A stretch of DNA of 64,000 nt, taken from positions 1 to 64,000 of the forward strand of contig JBAZOP010000003.1 of the NCBI GenBank assembly GCA_041648665.1, written 5' to 3'. The notes under the pieces were generated by a model, which did not search any database, was not told the origin of the DNA, and saw only the letters and a list, made by a program, of their open reading frames with translations. Every line of letters starts with the position of its first letter. The first letter of the stretch is position 1. Origin of the DNA: a bacterium (GTDB lineage Bacteria; UBA10199; 2-02-FULL-44-16; JAAZCA01). Positions 16,553-24,660 of the stretch are shown piece after piece. The position numbers and the translations under genes are program-made.

Positions 16553-17860
16553 CTACTCCGTGTACTTGTCCCACAGCAGCTTGCCGATGAGCCCGACGAG
16601 CGCGAAGCCGCCGACGATCTTGGCCTTCGCGATCAGCTTGGCCCGCTCGATTTCGTCCAGGCTGAACAGGTTCGTGAACACGCCCTCCATGACGCAGGCT
16701 TCGGCGTCATCCTGTCCGAATGCGGATAGGCCTATCGGCACCAAGCGTTTCGGGTTGCGCTTGATGATGGTCCCCGTGGGGCCTCGCCTGGGCGCGACTA
16801 GCGAAGCGGCAGCTTGCAGCCCGAGAACCTTTCCGGACAGCCCTTCGAGCGCGCCCTTGGTGCATTCAGTCTTCCAGCGTTCGGCGAGCACGGTGCGCAC
16901 GACTTCGCGCTGAATCACCTCGGCCTGGAACTCGTGGGCCGGGCCGCTGCTGATGACAGCGCGGCTGCACCCTGGTTCGGGTGACTGATCCTTCACGGCG
17001 ACCCCAAGCGTGATGAAGTTGCCGATGGCCTCGGCGCGCGTGACGCCGTAGGGCGCGCGAAACATCGCCTTGTGCGGGCACCCCTGCCACGCCGGGTACG
17101 GCTCCGTCCAGTACGTGCCCTGCTCGTCGGTATTGTAGCCAACGGGCCAGCTCTCCCGCGCCCCTTCCTCGACGAACAGTGCGGCTGGGTACAGAGACCC
17201 TTCGGGCCGATAGTCGCCAACGTCCTGCTTGACCAGCGAGATCAGCTTCGTGGCGGCTTCCGTGGTGGATGCGTAGGCATCACCCGGCACCACCTGCGAG
17301 TGCGACACGACCATGCACTGCTTGCCCTTGGCCGCTTCGGCGGCAAAGGCCCTGATGTTGTCGAAGTCAGCGTCGCGTACGAAGTCTTGCACCAGCGCGC
17401 CATCGATTCGCTCGTTGAACTGACGCGCGCGCGCCATGTCCACCAGCTTCGTGTCCCACGACGCGTGCATGCCGTCGCAGTAGTACACGAAGTCCACGAG
17501 CGCGCGATCCGCCGGGTTCGCAAGGATCTCGCTCACCGCGCCGCACCCGGCTGAAAAACCCATGATGCCCACGCGACCGATGGTGTAGCCCTTCGGGATC
17601 CTCAGAACTCCCGACGACCCGAGCACCCGCTTCTTCAGCCAAGGAGCGACGAACAGCCCGCCGTTCTCATCCTTGAACGACTTGACGGCAGCTTTGTAGT
17701 GTCCGCTGCCAACCATGCCGCTCGTAGCGGGAAGCGGCACTTCGGTGACGATCGGCGTGGGGGCGTTGCCCACGCTGTACATCCACAGCGTCTCAAGCCA
17801 GTCGCCCATCAGCGGCTTCGCCGAGTAGGCCGTGATCAGCACGTCGATGTACTTCGCCAT
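16553..17860 (-). CDS. Membrane-anchored alpha/beta hydrolase-like protein (copy 2)
   Basis: A 435-residue protein paralogous to the one at 10771-11604. GRVGIMGFSAGCGAVSEI near residue 98 is the GxSxG elbow; YYCDGMHASW and MVVSHSQVVPG align with VVDGMHGGW and MIVTHSKILPP of copy 1. It has about 150 extra residues and a C-terminal transmembrane helix (KIVGGFALVGLIGKLLW). The start ATG 17860 is preferred over an upstream ATG because TACAAT lies 7 nt before it. Possible lipase or esterase; substrate unknown. Confidence 0.6.
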   Translation of the reverse strand: MAKYIDVLITAYSAKPLMGDWLETLWMYSVGNAPTPIVTEVPLPATSGMVGSGHYKAAVKSFKDENGGLFVAPWLKKRVLGSSGVLRIPKGYTIGRVGIMGFSAGCGAVSEILANPADRALVDFVYYCDGMHASWDTKLVDMARARQFNERIDGALVQDFVRDADFDNIRAFAAEAAKGKQCMVVSHSQVVPGDAYASTTEAATKLISLVKQDVGDYRPEGSLYPAALFVEEGARESWPVGYNTDEQGTYWTEPYPAWQGCPHKAMFRAPYGVTRAEAIGNFITLGVAVKDQSPEPGCSRAVISSGPAHEFQAEVIQREVVRTVLAERWKTECTKGALEGLSGKVLGLQAAASLVAPRRGPTGTIIKRNPKRLVPIGLSAFGQDDAEACVMEGVFTNLFSLDEIERAKLIAKAKIVGGFALVGLIGKLLWDKYTE

Positions 17861-17909
17861 GCCGCCCATTGTACGCGCAGACTCCGAAACGCCCAAATGG
17901 GGCGAGGTG

Positions 17910-18320
17910 TTACACCTTCTCGGGATCAGGACGCTTCGGAGGGACTTCGACCACGAAGCCGTCCGGGCATTTCTCGGGATTCACCGGGTGTTTCGGCTCA
18001 ACGTGCAGGCTGTGCCAGTGCTCCTGGATCTTGCCGTCCATGAATGGCGTACCGTCCCACTGCCCGGCGATCTGCTTTCGCAGTTCATCGATTTTCTCGC
18101 ACAGGACGTTCTGCGTGTGCTCGAAGTCCCGGCCCATCGCGTTCCAGAGGCGGTACCAGTAATCGCGCTGGTCCGACAGGTCGCACATCGCCTTGTTCAA
18201 ACGAAGCATACGGGCGCGAAGCTCGGTCAGCTCCTTCACCATCGCAGGCACGTCGTCGAGCCTGCCAGCGAGCGCAGAGTAGGCGAGACCGATGCGCTGT
18301 GCGAAGACCTTGACGTTCAC
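17910..18320 (-). CDS. Hypothetical helical protein
   Basis: A 136-residue protein starting at GTG 18320 after AAGGAG. The first 100 residues are strongly helical (VKELTELRARMLRLNKAM, DFEHTQNVLCEKIDELRK), ending in a Pro/charged tail. The start overlaps the stop of the small Cys protein upstream. No family recognised. Confidence 0.55.
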   Translation of the reverse strand: MNVKVFAQRIGLAYSALAGRLDDVPAMVKELTELRARMLRLNKAMCDLSDQRDYWYRLWNAMGRDFEHTQNVLCEKIDELRKQIAGQWDGTPFMDGKIQEHWHSLHVEPKHPVNPEKCPDGFVVEVPPKRPDPEKV

Positions 18321-18520
18321 CAGCTGTTCTCCTTTTTGGGCGCGCACCATTTGAGGTGCGTCTCGGCAACGACAGATGCCGCTGCCATCCCGCCGTGCTT
18401 GCCGCAGCGGGCCACGATGATTCCGCATTTGCGGCAGAACACCCCATCGGGGGTTTCCTCTGTACAACGAGGCCCCCCGGTCGGCTCATCCTCCCCATGG
18501 GTGCACTTGTAGATTTCCAA
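18317..18520 (-). CDS. Small zinc-ribbon-like protein
   Basis: A 67-residue protein with cysteines in CTHGEDE, RCTEETPDGVFCRKCG and RCGKHGG, the pattern of a small zinc ribbon as seen in phage accessory proteins. TTG at 18520 is the only sensible start between the upstream stop and the first Cys; an AGGTG precedes it. The coding frame is confirmed by tight packing on both sides. Confidence 0.5.
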   Translation of the reverse strand: MEIYKCTHGEDEPTGGPRCTEETPDGVFCRKCGIIVARCGKHGGMAAASVVAETHLKWCAPKKENSW

Positions 18521-18527
18521 GCCGCAC

Positions 18528-19343
18528 CTACGCCTTCGCCGGTTCTTCCGGAGACGCCTCCGCCACAAGCTCCTCGTCCTTCTCGAAAGGGTTCTTCCCC
18601 TCGAACATCCGCCTGAGCTGCTTGTGTCGGAGAAAGACAAGCTGCGAAAAATCCTTCGAGTCGTCTTCCAGCTCGATACGGAAGCACGGGCACGGGACAT
18701 CCTTGCGCGCCCTTGCGGCCACCGTCTCTCCCCAGTGTTCGCTCAGCTGCGAAGGCTCGATGGTTTCGATCCACTCCATCTTGTAGAGCTTCGTTCCGAT
18801 GACCACGCTCACCCACGCGCCTATCTGCTGCGGAAAATGGACATAACCGTGCAGCGGCACGATGCTCATGGGAGCTTGGTACGGTATCCCATCGTCGTCC
18901 TTCGGTTCCACGATCATGAGAGCGCGCCTAACGGCACCCTCTTCGTCGAGCGGCCCATCGAGAAGCAGCCGAATTTCATGATCGCAGAAGTTCACAAACA
19001 CGACGGCTTTGACGGTATCGGGTAGCCACTGGAGAAGCGCGTGTCGCTCATCAACCGGGTTGTCCCTGTGCGACTCCTTCGCCGGTTCTTCAGCAGCCGC
19101 TCCGTACCTTCGCTCCTCTGTCTCACAAGGGCACGGGAACACCACGGCGTCGAACGCCTCGCTTGCCTGAAGCCATGCCGACAGCCTGTGGCGGGTCCTT
19201 CTGTCGAGCTTGCCGATGGTGCGCATGATGTCGAACTCGTCCAGAATGATCGTGGCCCGACGCTCCTCCGCAGACCCTGGCATGTCCTCTGTGGGGATCG
19301 AAATGGTTTCTTCGGCAGGCCCATCGAAAATACCGTTGCCCAT
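18528..19343 (-). CDS. GNGIFDG-start protein with ILDEFDIMR domain
   Basis: A 271-residue protein starting MGNGIFDGP, a peptide start also used at 33123 and internally at 45.1 kb. Residues about 30-60 (TIILDEFDIMRTIGKLDRRT then LSAWLQA) match the C-terminal half of the small protein at 30887-31201. The rest is mixed alpha/beta with no known motif. It ends in PEEPAKA, nearly the same as the end of the upstream gene. An AAGGAG lies 6 nt before the ATG. Confidence 0.55.
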   Translation of the reverse strand: MGNGIFDGPAEETISIPTEDMPGSAEERRATIILDEFDIMRTIGKLDRRTRHRLSAWLQASEAFDAVVFPCPCETEERRYGAAAEEPAKESHRDNPVDERHALLQWLPDTVKAVVFVNFCDHEIRLLLDGPLDEEGAVRRALMIVEPKDDDGIPYQAPMSIVPLHGYVHFPQQIGAWVSVVIGTKLYKMEWIETIEPSQLSEHWGETVAARARKDVPCPCFRIELEDDSKDFSQLVFLRHKQLRRMFEGKNPFEKDEELVAEASPEEPAKA

Positions 19344-19346
19344 CAC

Positions 19347-21758
19347 CTACTCCTTAGCCGGCTCTTCCGGAGCCGCCTCCGCCTCGGGCTCCTTCTGCTG
19401 CTTGGCGATGAATTCCGCCTGCACCTTCATGAGCACGCGCCACACGTCGTCCAGGTAGCGCTTGCCCTTGCCGGTTGCCAGGACAGTCCCGCTGGTCGCC
19501 GGGTCACTGCGCAGGCTCGCGACAAACCTGTCCTTCTCGATGACCTGGGGAATCATCACGACGGTGCTCTCGCCGTTCTGCTCGATGAATGTCTTGACCA
19601 ACACCTCGGGCGGCACCCTGTGAGAGCACGCCTCCTTGATCGTATTCACGAGCCCAGCAACCTGCTCGCGGTTGATCCCTGGGATCCAGTCGAACGAGGA
19701 CCACGGCTCCTTCTTCGGCGCGACGTTCTGCTTGGCCGCGGGCTGCGACACGGGGGTGTCTGCCGCAACGGCCTGAGCCGCCGTCACAGGCCCCTGCGGA
19801 GCCTGTTCGATGACCACTGGCGGCGGGTACTGGGGCTGCTGCACGGGCTGCTGCGGGGCCTGCCGCATCGGCTGCTGCGTGATGGACGGCTGCGTCATCG
19901 GGTTGAACGGGACCGGAGGCATGCCGGGACTGCGCGACGACATGCGGTTGTGCTCGTCTGCGCTCACCTGCGGCCCCGGCAGGTTGTCGAACGAAGACTG
20001 CACGGCTGGCCCCTCGCTGTCGGCGAACTGCACCCGGTGCACACGCCTGGGCGGAGGCAGCATCTGACGAGCCTGCTGCACGGGAGGCACCTGCTGCACC
20101 TGCACCTGCTGCACAGGAGGACTACCCTTCTGGAGCAAGTCCTTGATCTGTGGGATCAGCGTGTCGGCCTGGGAGATGGCCATGAGGATGGCCTTCTGAT
20201 ACCAAGGCGCGTTCGCCGCAGCCGCCGCCATCGCGGCCTCTTCTGGAGTCGGCCCGCCTTCCTTCTCGTCTGTCGCGATCCCGAGCGCAACGGCGGTCTC
20301 CCGAAGCTCCTGCACCTTGTTCAGAAGCGGCTTGTTCTGCTCCGCGAGGTGGGCGTTGACGAGCTGCGCCTTGCTCTGGAGATCCGCCACCGTCGCGGCA
20401 AGCTGGTTCTGAAGCGCGCGCACCTCGAATCCGTGCGCCGCATCGAGCGTCGTCTTGGTGTTCGTCTCGACCGCCTCGCGCATACGCGTTTCGCGATCGT
20501 GACTGCGCTGGATGTCGTCGAGCCGCTGTTGCCCGATGCGCTGCGCTTCTTCCATCGACCGCTTGTGCTCTTCGCGAAGGTAGCGCTCACGCCGATCGAA
20601 GTCGTCCTTCAGCTCGCGCTCCCGGCGTTCGATGATCGTATCCTTGTCGCGCATGCGATCTTCAAGTGAAGCAACACGGGTCTGCATCTCGGACCGAACG
20701 CGCTCGACCTCGCGCTCCTTCTCTCTCTTCTCGATCTCGATCAGCCGCTCGAACTCCCGCTGCCTCATCTCCATCTCGCGTGCGTGCTGCTCCTGCACCG
20801 CGCGCATGTCATCGGAGTTCGCCCCGCCGCGCACCGACGAGTTGATCAGCGCAACGGCCTTGACCATCTCGACCATGTCGTTGGGCTTCTGGCCGATCTC
20901 GGCGATCTGCCTGCGCATCTCCATCATCTCGGCTTGCTTGGCTTCGAGCTGACGTTCCAGAAGCGCAACTTGCTGCTGCGCCATCTCCTTGGTCGAGTCG
21001 ATCGCGCGCTCCTGCTGACGACCCATCACGCTGAAGACCGTATCGGGCAAGCCCTGCTGAGCCTGCTGCGGCCTGTTTGCCATGCGCTCTGCGAAGCTCA
21101 GAAATGGCGCGTAGTCTTGCGGCTGCTGTTGCTGCGGCATCTGCATGCGCATGCCCGCGCCTCCGTAGGGGCTGCCACCACCCGGGAACGTGAACACCAT
21201 AGGTCCCTCACTACTCTCGCTGTCTGCGATCGGAAGGCTCTGCATGTTGGGATCGACAGGTACGGAGAACTCCGCAACGGCAACATCCACCAGCGCGGGA
21301 GGCCCGCCCATGTTCGAGCTGTCACCTTGCTCCATCACGCCGTAGACCCGGTACTTGTACCCGCCGTAGAGCCGCAAGAACTCCTGCGTGCCGATCATCA
21401 TGTTGTGCATGCCGACGATACCGGAAACGCGCTGGCGCTGCCCCGTGCCGGGATCGAGATGCCACTCGGGCTCGATGCGCTGTACGCGCAGCTTGCCGAC
21501 CTTCCGGAGATCCGGGTACGCGCTGTACATCGTCTCAAGAGATGGGAACTTCGGCACGTTCATGCCGCCGCGGCGACGGCTGATCTCGGCACGCCGCTCG
21601 ACATCCTCCATCGGCGCGCGCGACTCGGGAAGCGATCCCATGTCGATCCCGCCCATCGGATCGTACGAAGTAGCAGCAGGACCGCCTGATCGACGGCGCG
21701 CGGGGAACGGGAGTTCGGGCAGCGGCTGTTCTTCAGCCGTCGTGGGTTCGTCGGCCAT
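19347..21758 (-). CDS. Large coiled-coil protein with Gln/Pro-rich tail
   Basis: An 803-residue protein. Domains: disordered N-terminus (MADEPTTAEEQP), a compact region about 60-170 (GIVGMHNMMIGTQEF, YKYRVYGVM), then Met/Gln-rich linker, a long Arg/Glu coiled coil about 240-450, a short hydrophobic segment, a Gln/Pro-rich tract about 540-690 and a final folded domain about 700-790. It ends in PEEPAKE. It looks like a scaffold, tether or DNA-binding structural protein; no known family was recognised. The first gene upstream shares the MADxP start. Confidence 0.6.
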   Translation of the reverse strand: MADEPTTAEEQPLPELPFPARRRSGGPAATSYDPMGGIDMGSLPESRAPMEDVERRAEISRRRGGMNVPKFPSLETMYSAYPDLRKVGKLRVQRIEPEWHLDPGTGQRQRVSGIVGMHNMMIGTQEFLRLYGGYKYRVYGVMEQGDSSNMGGPPALVDVAVAEFSVPVDPNMQSLPIADSESSEGPMVFTFPGGGSPYGGAGMRMQMPQQQQPQDYAPFLSFAERMANRPQQAQQGLPDTVFSVMGRQQERAIDSTKEMAQQQVALLERQLEAKQAEMMEMRRQIAEIGQKPNDMVEMVKAVALINSSVRGGANSDDMRAVQEQHAREMEMRQREFERLIEIEKREKEREVERVRSEMQTRVASLEDRMRDKDTIIERRERELKDDFDRRERYLREEHKRSMEEAQRIGQQRLDDIQRSHDRETRMREAVETNTKTTLDAAHGFEVRALQNQLAATVADLQSKAQLVNAHLAEQNKPLLNKVQELRETAVALGIATDEKEGGPTPEEAAMAAAAANAPWYQKAILMAISQADTLIPQIKDLLQKGSPPVQQVQVQQVPPVQQARQMLPPPRRVHRVQFADSEGPAVQSSFDNLPGPQVSADEHNRMSSRSPGMPPVPFNPMTQPSITQQPMRQAPQQPVQQPQYPPPVVIEQAPQGPVTAAQAVAADTPVSQPAAKQNVAPKKEPWSSFDWIPGINREQVAGLVNTIKEACSHRVPPEVLVKTFIEQNGESTVVMIPQVIEKDRFVASLRSDPATSGTVLATGKGKRYLDDVWRVLMKVQAEFIAKQQKEPEAEAAPEEPAKE

Positions 21759-21761
21759 GAG

Positions 21762-21902
21762 CTACCTCACCTGTCGCAGACATCGGCCTGTACGCCGTTG
21801 GTTTTGATAGCTCATCGAGCTTGGCGAATCCGTCATCGAAGCCGTGTTGCAGATATCGGCCTGCGCGCCATTGGTTTCGATCGCTACGGGATCGTCGGCC
21901 AT
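21762..21902 (-). CDS. Small ORF carrying dispersed repeats
   Basis: A 46-residue frame starting MADDPVAIETNG, the same first residues as the neighbouring gene at 22356-23003. A GAGGTGG lies 3 nt before the ATG. The frame runs through copies B and A of the 30-bp dispersed repeat, read in different frames, so most of the peptide is repeat DNA. It may be a decayed gene start or a leader peptide. Confidence 0.35.
   Translation of the reverse strand: MADDPVAIETNGAQADICNTASMTDSPSSMSYQNQRRTGRCLRQVR
21776..21881 (-). repeat. Dispersed 30-bp repeat, copies A and B (73 bp apart)
   Basis: Copy A (21776-21808) and copy B (21849-21881), read on the minus strand, share the core CCAACGGCGTGCAGGCCGAT followed by ATCTGCAAC with some mismatches. 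They are exactly 73 bp apart, with a 43-bp segment between them that holds an inverted copy of part of the adjacent gene. They lie between the end of the 21911 gene and the start of the 803-residue gene. Confidence 0.75.
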
Positions 21903-21910
21903 GATCCACC

Positions 21911-22363
21911 TCAGTTTGGTTCAGGCTCGTCGGGCTCTTCTTCGATGACGAGATCCTTGACACCCTCGATGACAGATTCACCAAGCTCGATGAGATCGGC
22001 GAGCTGCGCAGCGATCGGAAGCCCCTGCTTCTTGGACTCCGCATGCTGCGCCTTGAAAATCTCAACGGCCTTCTCGACGAAGGCGAGGATCTTGTCGGCG
22101 TCTTCCTGTTCGAGCTGGCTCGCGCCTTCGGCCTCTTCGAGATCCGCGATCGCGTCTTCGTGGCGCACAACGGCGGCGGCGCACACTCGCACGTCTTCGG
22201 CCAGCATCTTGAGGTTCGGCAGAAGATCATCCTGGATGAAGTCGTGCAGATCGCGAGACCCCTCGTCGGTCTTCACGTCGTTGTCGATCTTCTTCGCGAG
22301 CTTGTCGAGATTCTCCAGCACCATGTCGATCTTCAGCACATCGCCTTCGGTCTCGTCACTCAT
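21911..22363 (-). CDS. Acidic helical protein
   Basis: A 150-residue very acidic, helical protein (VLKIDMVLENLDKLAKKI, ADDLIELGESVIEG, end EEEPDEPEPN). No known family. The start overlaps the stop of the upstream gene (22356-22358). A fragment of its 3' end (21966-21994) is present as a near-identical inverted copy at 21811-21839. Confidence 0.55.
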   Translation of the reverse strand: MSDETEGDVLKIDMVLENLDKLAKKIDNDVKTDEGSRDLHDFIQDDLLPNLKMLAEDVRVCAAAVVRHEDAIADLEEAEGASQLEQEDADKILAFVEKAVEIFKAQHAESKKQGLPIAAQLADLIELGESVIEGVKDLVIEEEPDEPEPN

Positions 22364-23003
22364 CGGTCACCTCTTGGAACTCATCCTTGTCGAGAACCTT
22401 CTTGCCCGCTTCCACATCTTCCTTCGTCTTGAACATGCGGTAGCCCTTGATCTTGCGCGGAGCCTCGCGATCGCCAGAGCCCGCGCCCTCGACGATGACG
22501 CGCGCCTTGCCGATCTCGATCTTCTCCGCGTCGATCGCGTCCAGCACGTTCGTCGCCGCGGGATCAGGCGGATCGCGGAACTCGCAATCGAAGATGGCCG
22601 AGTCCTTCAGACACATCGCTGCGCCATTGATACCGCGAAGCGCTTCGACGGTGCAGAACCGCTCGATGAGCGCAAGGTCGGGAATGTCCGGGCTGATCAC
22701 GCGCTGCCTCTTGTAGAAGCGGCACTTACCGAGCCGGGTCAACCGGCCCTTCTTTGGATCTGGCTCTTGTTCCAGACACGAGAACGTTTGCGGGCACAGC
22801 GGAGGAGGAAGTGCCTGAGAGAAGGTCCACGGCGGATCCTTCTCGATCGGCATACCGTCCGGTCCGTCTCGGTACTCGGGCTGCGCAGGCCGGAATTGCT
22901 CGAAGATGCTGCCGCCGGGAGTCGGGCTTCCGGTTTCAGTCTCCTCTTCGTCGGCTTGTTCTGCTAGTGTCTCGTCCTGTTCGATCGTGGGGTCATCAGC
23001 CAT
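22356..23003 (-). CDS. MADDP-start hypothetical protein with Cys cluster
   Basis: A 215-residue protein. Disordered acidic N-terminus (MADDPTIEQDETL), then a region with cysteines (PLCPQTFSCLEQE, LGKCRFYKRQ, RFCTVEAL, AAMCLKDSAIFDCEF) and a charged C-terminus. The pattern of four or five cysteines suggests a metal or Fe-S site. Promoter TTGACA-17-GACAAC lies 7 nt before the ATG. No family recognised. Confidence 0.55.
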   Translation of the reverse strand: MADDPTIEQDETLAEQADEEETETGSPTPGGSIFEQFRPAQPEYRDGPDGMPIEKDPPWTFSQALPPPLCPQTFSCLEQEPDPKKGRLTRLGKCRFYKRQRVISPDIPDLALIERFCTVEALRGINGAAMCLKDSAIFDCEFRDPPDPAATNVLDAIDAEKIEIGKARVIVEGAGSGDREAPRKIKGYRMFKTKEDVEAGKKVLDKDEFQEVTDE

Positions 23004-23010
23004 GACGCAC

Positions 23011-23039
23011 GTTGTCGCAGGAAACGCACAGCGTGTCAA
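23011..23039 (-). promoter_or_regulatory. Leaderless promoter of the 22356-23003 gene
   Basis: -35 TTGACA (23034-23039), spacer 17 bp, -10 GACAAC (23011-23016), then 7 nt to ATG 23003. The two downstream-facing repeat copies C and D lie just upstream of it. Confidence 0.6.
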
Positions 23040-23045
23040 CGACGA

Positions 23046-23372
23046 TTAGGGGGTGCCTGTTTTCCCGGAGGTTGCGGATATCGGCCCGCACGCCGTTGGT
23101 TGATCGCCATGATCCTCGTTGATACGTCGCACGATACCTGCGAGTTGCGGATATCGGCCCGCACGCCGTTGGTTCTTGAGGCGCAGTATCCTCTTCGGGC
23201 GATAGCCGCAGCACAGATCGCACACGAGGAACGAGGGTTCCTTCACGGTCGAGCCCTTCAGATAGGGACCAGCGTAGAGCGTGGGGACGACGCGCCCGCA
23301 CCACATGCACGGGCGATCGGGCACAACGTCGAAAGGTTCCCACTGCACGGGGATTTTGGGCCAGTGGCTCAT
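23046..23372 (-). CDS. Zinc-ribbon-like small protein interrupted by repeats
   Basis: A 108-residue protein. Its first half carries CMWCGRVVPT and FLVCDLCCGY, a zinc-ribbon layout. The second half contains copy D of the dispersed repeat (NQRRAGRYPQ), then normal-looking sequence (LAGIVRRINEDHG), then copy C read in another frame. The true C-terminus may therefore have been extended or replaced by the repeats. A promoter TTGCCA-17-TACCAT lies 10 nt before ATG 23372. Confidence 0.5.
   Translation of the reverse strand: MSHWPKIPVQWEPFDVVPDRPCMWCGRVVPTLYAGPYLKGSTVKEPSFLVCDLCCGYRPKRILRLKNQRRAGRYPQLAGIVRRINEDHGDQPTACGPISATSGKTGTP
23071..23174 (-). repeat. Dispersed 30-bp repeat, copies C and D (73 bp apart)
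   Basis: Copy C (23071-23105) and copy D (23144-23174) are near-identical over the core and 73 bp apart, as are copies A and B, but with an unrelated 43-bp segment between them. Because 73 is not a multiple of 3, the two copies fall in different frames and cannot be conserved as peptide. Confidence 0.8.
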
Positions 23373-23552
23373 GATGGGCCAGATGGTATCGCAGGGTCGT
23401 ATAGTTGGCAAGGGGATGTGATGACAAATAGAGGACGCGCGGCACCAAGTGAGGGGGGGAGGACTCGGTCTGCCGCGCGCCAGATTTCGGCCCAAGGTCG
23501 CGATGCGTCTTCGTGGGCCTGAACGGTAGGGTATGCGCAACGGCCCCGCCCG

Positions 23553-23759
23553 TCAACTGTCGTCCACTTCCCACGTCCGAACAATGGTGCTGCCGCAGGG
23601 GCAGTCCCGGTACTCCATCGCTTCGCCCCAGTCGAATACCGTGTAGCCGACCAAGTGGAGCTTCTGCCACTGGGCTTCGGTGTAGAGCTTGCCGCACGGG
23701 CACCGCTTGGGCATCGGGTCCAGGAGCTTGCCGAGGCGGATTGCGGGTGTCGTTGCCAT
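23553..23759 (-). CDS. Small Cys4 zinc-ribbon-like protein
   Basis: A 68-residue protein with RCPCGKLYT and DCPCGSTIV, two C-x-C knuckles about 30 residues apart that could bind one zinc. Basic N-terminal half, acidic end. It starts 6 nt after the NlpC/P60 gene and belongs to that transcript. Confidence 0.55.
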   Translation of the reverse strand: MATTPAIRLGKLLDPMPKRCPCGKLYTEAQWQKLHLVGYTVFDWGEAMEYRDCPCGSTIVRTWEVDDS

Positions 23760-23765
23760 CTTCGA

Positions 23766-24338
23766 TCAGCCAAAGCGTCCGAGCGAGAACCCGGCTGTCC
23801 CCGCACGACGCCCCTCCGCGATGTCGGCAAGCGAGCAGAACCCCAGAAATCTCGTATCTACGCGGTGATCCGGGACTCGTTTGACAACCGCTCCGCGCTC
23901 CTGCGCGACCTCCGGGCTTGTCACGTCCACGTCGCCGTTCTGCGCGCCAATGCACGCTGCTCGCCCTTCGGGCGGGTACCACTTCTCGACCAGCATGATG
24001 TGGACGGCCTTCTGTGCGCTTCCGAAGAGGGCAACGTCCCCTGGGGTGGGCTCCACAACCTGCGGAAGAGCATGCCAGATCGCGTTCGAGTTCATCTCCA
24101 TCTCGAACCCGGCAGCGCGCGCGCAGTCGATGATGAGCCCCGAGCAGTCCAGGCCCCACGAGCTTACGCCCGCGTGCCCTCCGCCCCACTGGTAGAGCGT
24201 CCCAGCCTTCACATGCTCATCGGCGCGAGCAAGCATTGCCTTGCGCCACGGGGCCAGATTGGAGGCTCCCACGCGGCTCGCGTACACGATCGCTACGATG
24301 GCTGCGATGCCGAGAGCCCACGGAAGCGCGGGGTTCAT
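23766..24338 (-). CDS. NlpC/P60 peptidoglycan endopeptidase with N-terminal anchor
   Basis: A 190-residue protein. An N-terminal transmembrane helix (WALGIAAIVAIVYAS) is followed by a classical NlpC/P60 domain: YQWGGG, then the nucleophile block GLDCSGLI near residue 68, TPGDVALFG, and KAVHIMLV with the active His. It cleaves peptide cross-links in peptidoglycan. The N-terminal anchor suggests action from a membrane, as in virion entry or lysis. The start overlaps the membrane gene upstream. Confidence 0.85.
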   Translation of the reverse strand: MNPALPWALGIAAIVAIVYASRVGASNLAPWRKAMLARADEHVKAGTLYQWGGGHAGVSSWGLDCSGLIIDCARAAGFEMEMNSNAIWHALPQVVEPTPGDVALFGSAQKAVHIMLVEKWYPPEGRAACIGAQNGDVDVTSPEVAQERGAVVKRVPDHRVDTRFLGFCSLADIAEGRRAGTAGFSLGRFG

Positions 24339-24625
24339 CCTTGTCTTCCGCCTAGATACAAGTTCATGTCGCCGTGCTCACCGTGCAGCCGGTACGGCAT
24401 CTTGCCCTCCGCGATGAGCTTCATCCTCCAGATCGCCAACCACAGCAGCACGCCGACGAAGCCGACGACGACTACGCCCACAATGGCCTTGGTCGCCGTG
24501 GAGGTCTCCTTCGCGCAACGGGGCTGGCCGTTCAGGTAGTACAAGGACTGCCCGGGTGGGCAGCTGGCCTGGGCGACCGTAGGCGGGTCCGCGCTGAGAG
24601 AGTGGGGGCGGGTAACCTGGATCAT
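24335..24625 (-). CDS. Single-pass membrane protein with CPPG motif
   Basis: A 96-residue protein with a short polar N-terminus holding ASCPPGQSLYY and PRC (a likely disulfide), one transmembrane helix (AIVGVVVVGFVGVLLWLAIW) at about 46-65 and a basic-to-polar tail. The same CPPGQ/CPPGT motif occurs in proteins of the 47-49 kb cassette. The promoter TTGGTG-17-TAGGAT is 6 nt before the ATG. Confidence 0.6.
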   Translation of the reverse strand: MIQVTRPHSLSADPPTVAQASCPPGQSLYYLNGQPRCAKETSTATKAIVGVVVVGFVGVLLWLAIWRMKLIAEGKMPYRLHGEHGDMNLYLGGRQG

Positions 24626-24631
24626 GCTGCC

Positions 24632-24660
24632 ATCCTACCTCAACCGTCTCAAGCCACCAA
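24632..24660 (-). promoter_or_regulatory. Leaderless promoter of the CPPG membrane protein gene
   Basis: -35 TTGGTG (24655-24660), 17 bp, -10 TAGGAT (24632-24637), 6 nt to ATG 24625. It overlaps the 3' end of the sigma-like gene. Confidence 0.6.

Noticed and set aside
19041..20669. 542-codon open frame on the plus strand
   Set aside because: Antisense to the 803-residue coiled-coil gene; the product is Leu/Arg/His-rich with no recognisable domain.
21776..23174. CRISPR mini-arrays
   Set aside because: The 30-bp repeats with 43-bp gaps look array-like, but there are only two copies per site, the repeats are imperfect, one copy lies alone in a 5' UTR, copies D and C fall inside a coding gene, and no cas gene is present.
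22996..24189. 397-codon open frame on the minus strand
   Set aside because: It runs across three better supported genes and contains repeat-derived sequence; no conserved domain.
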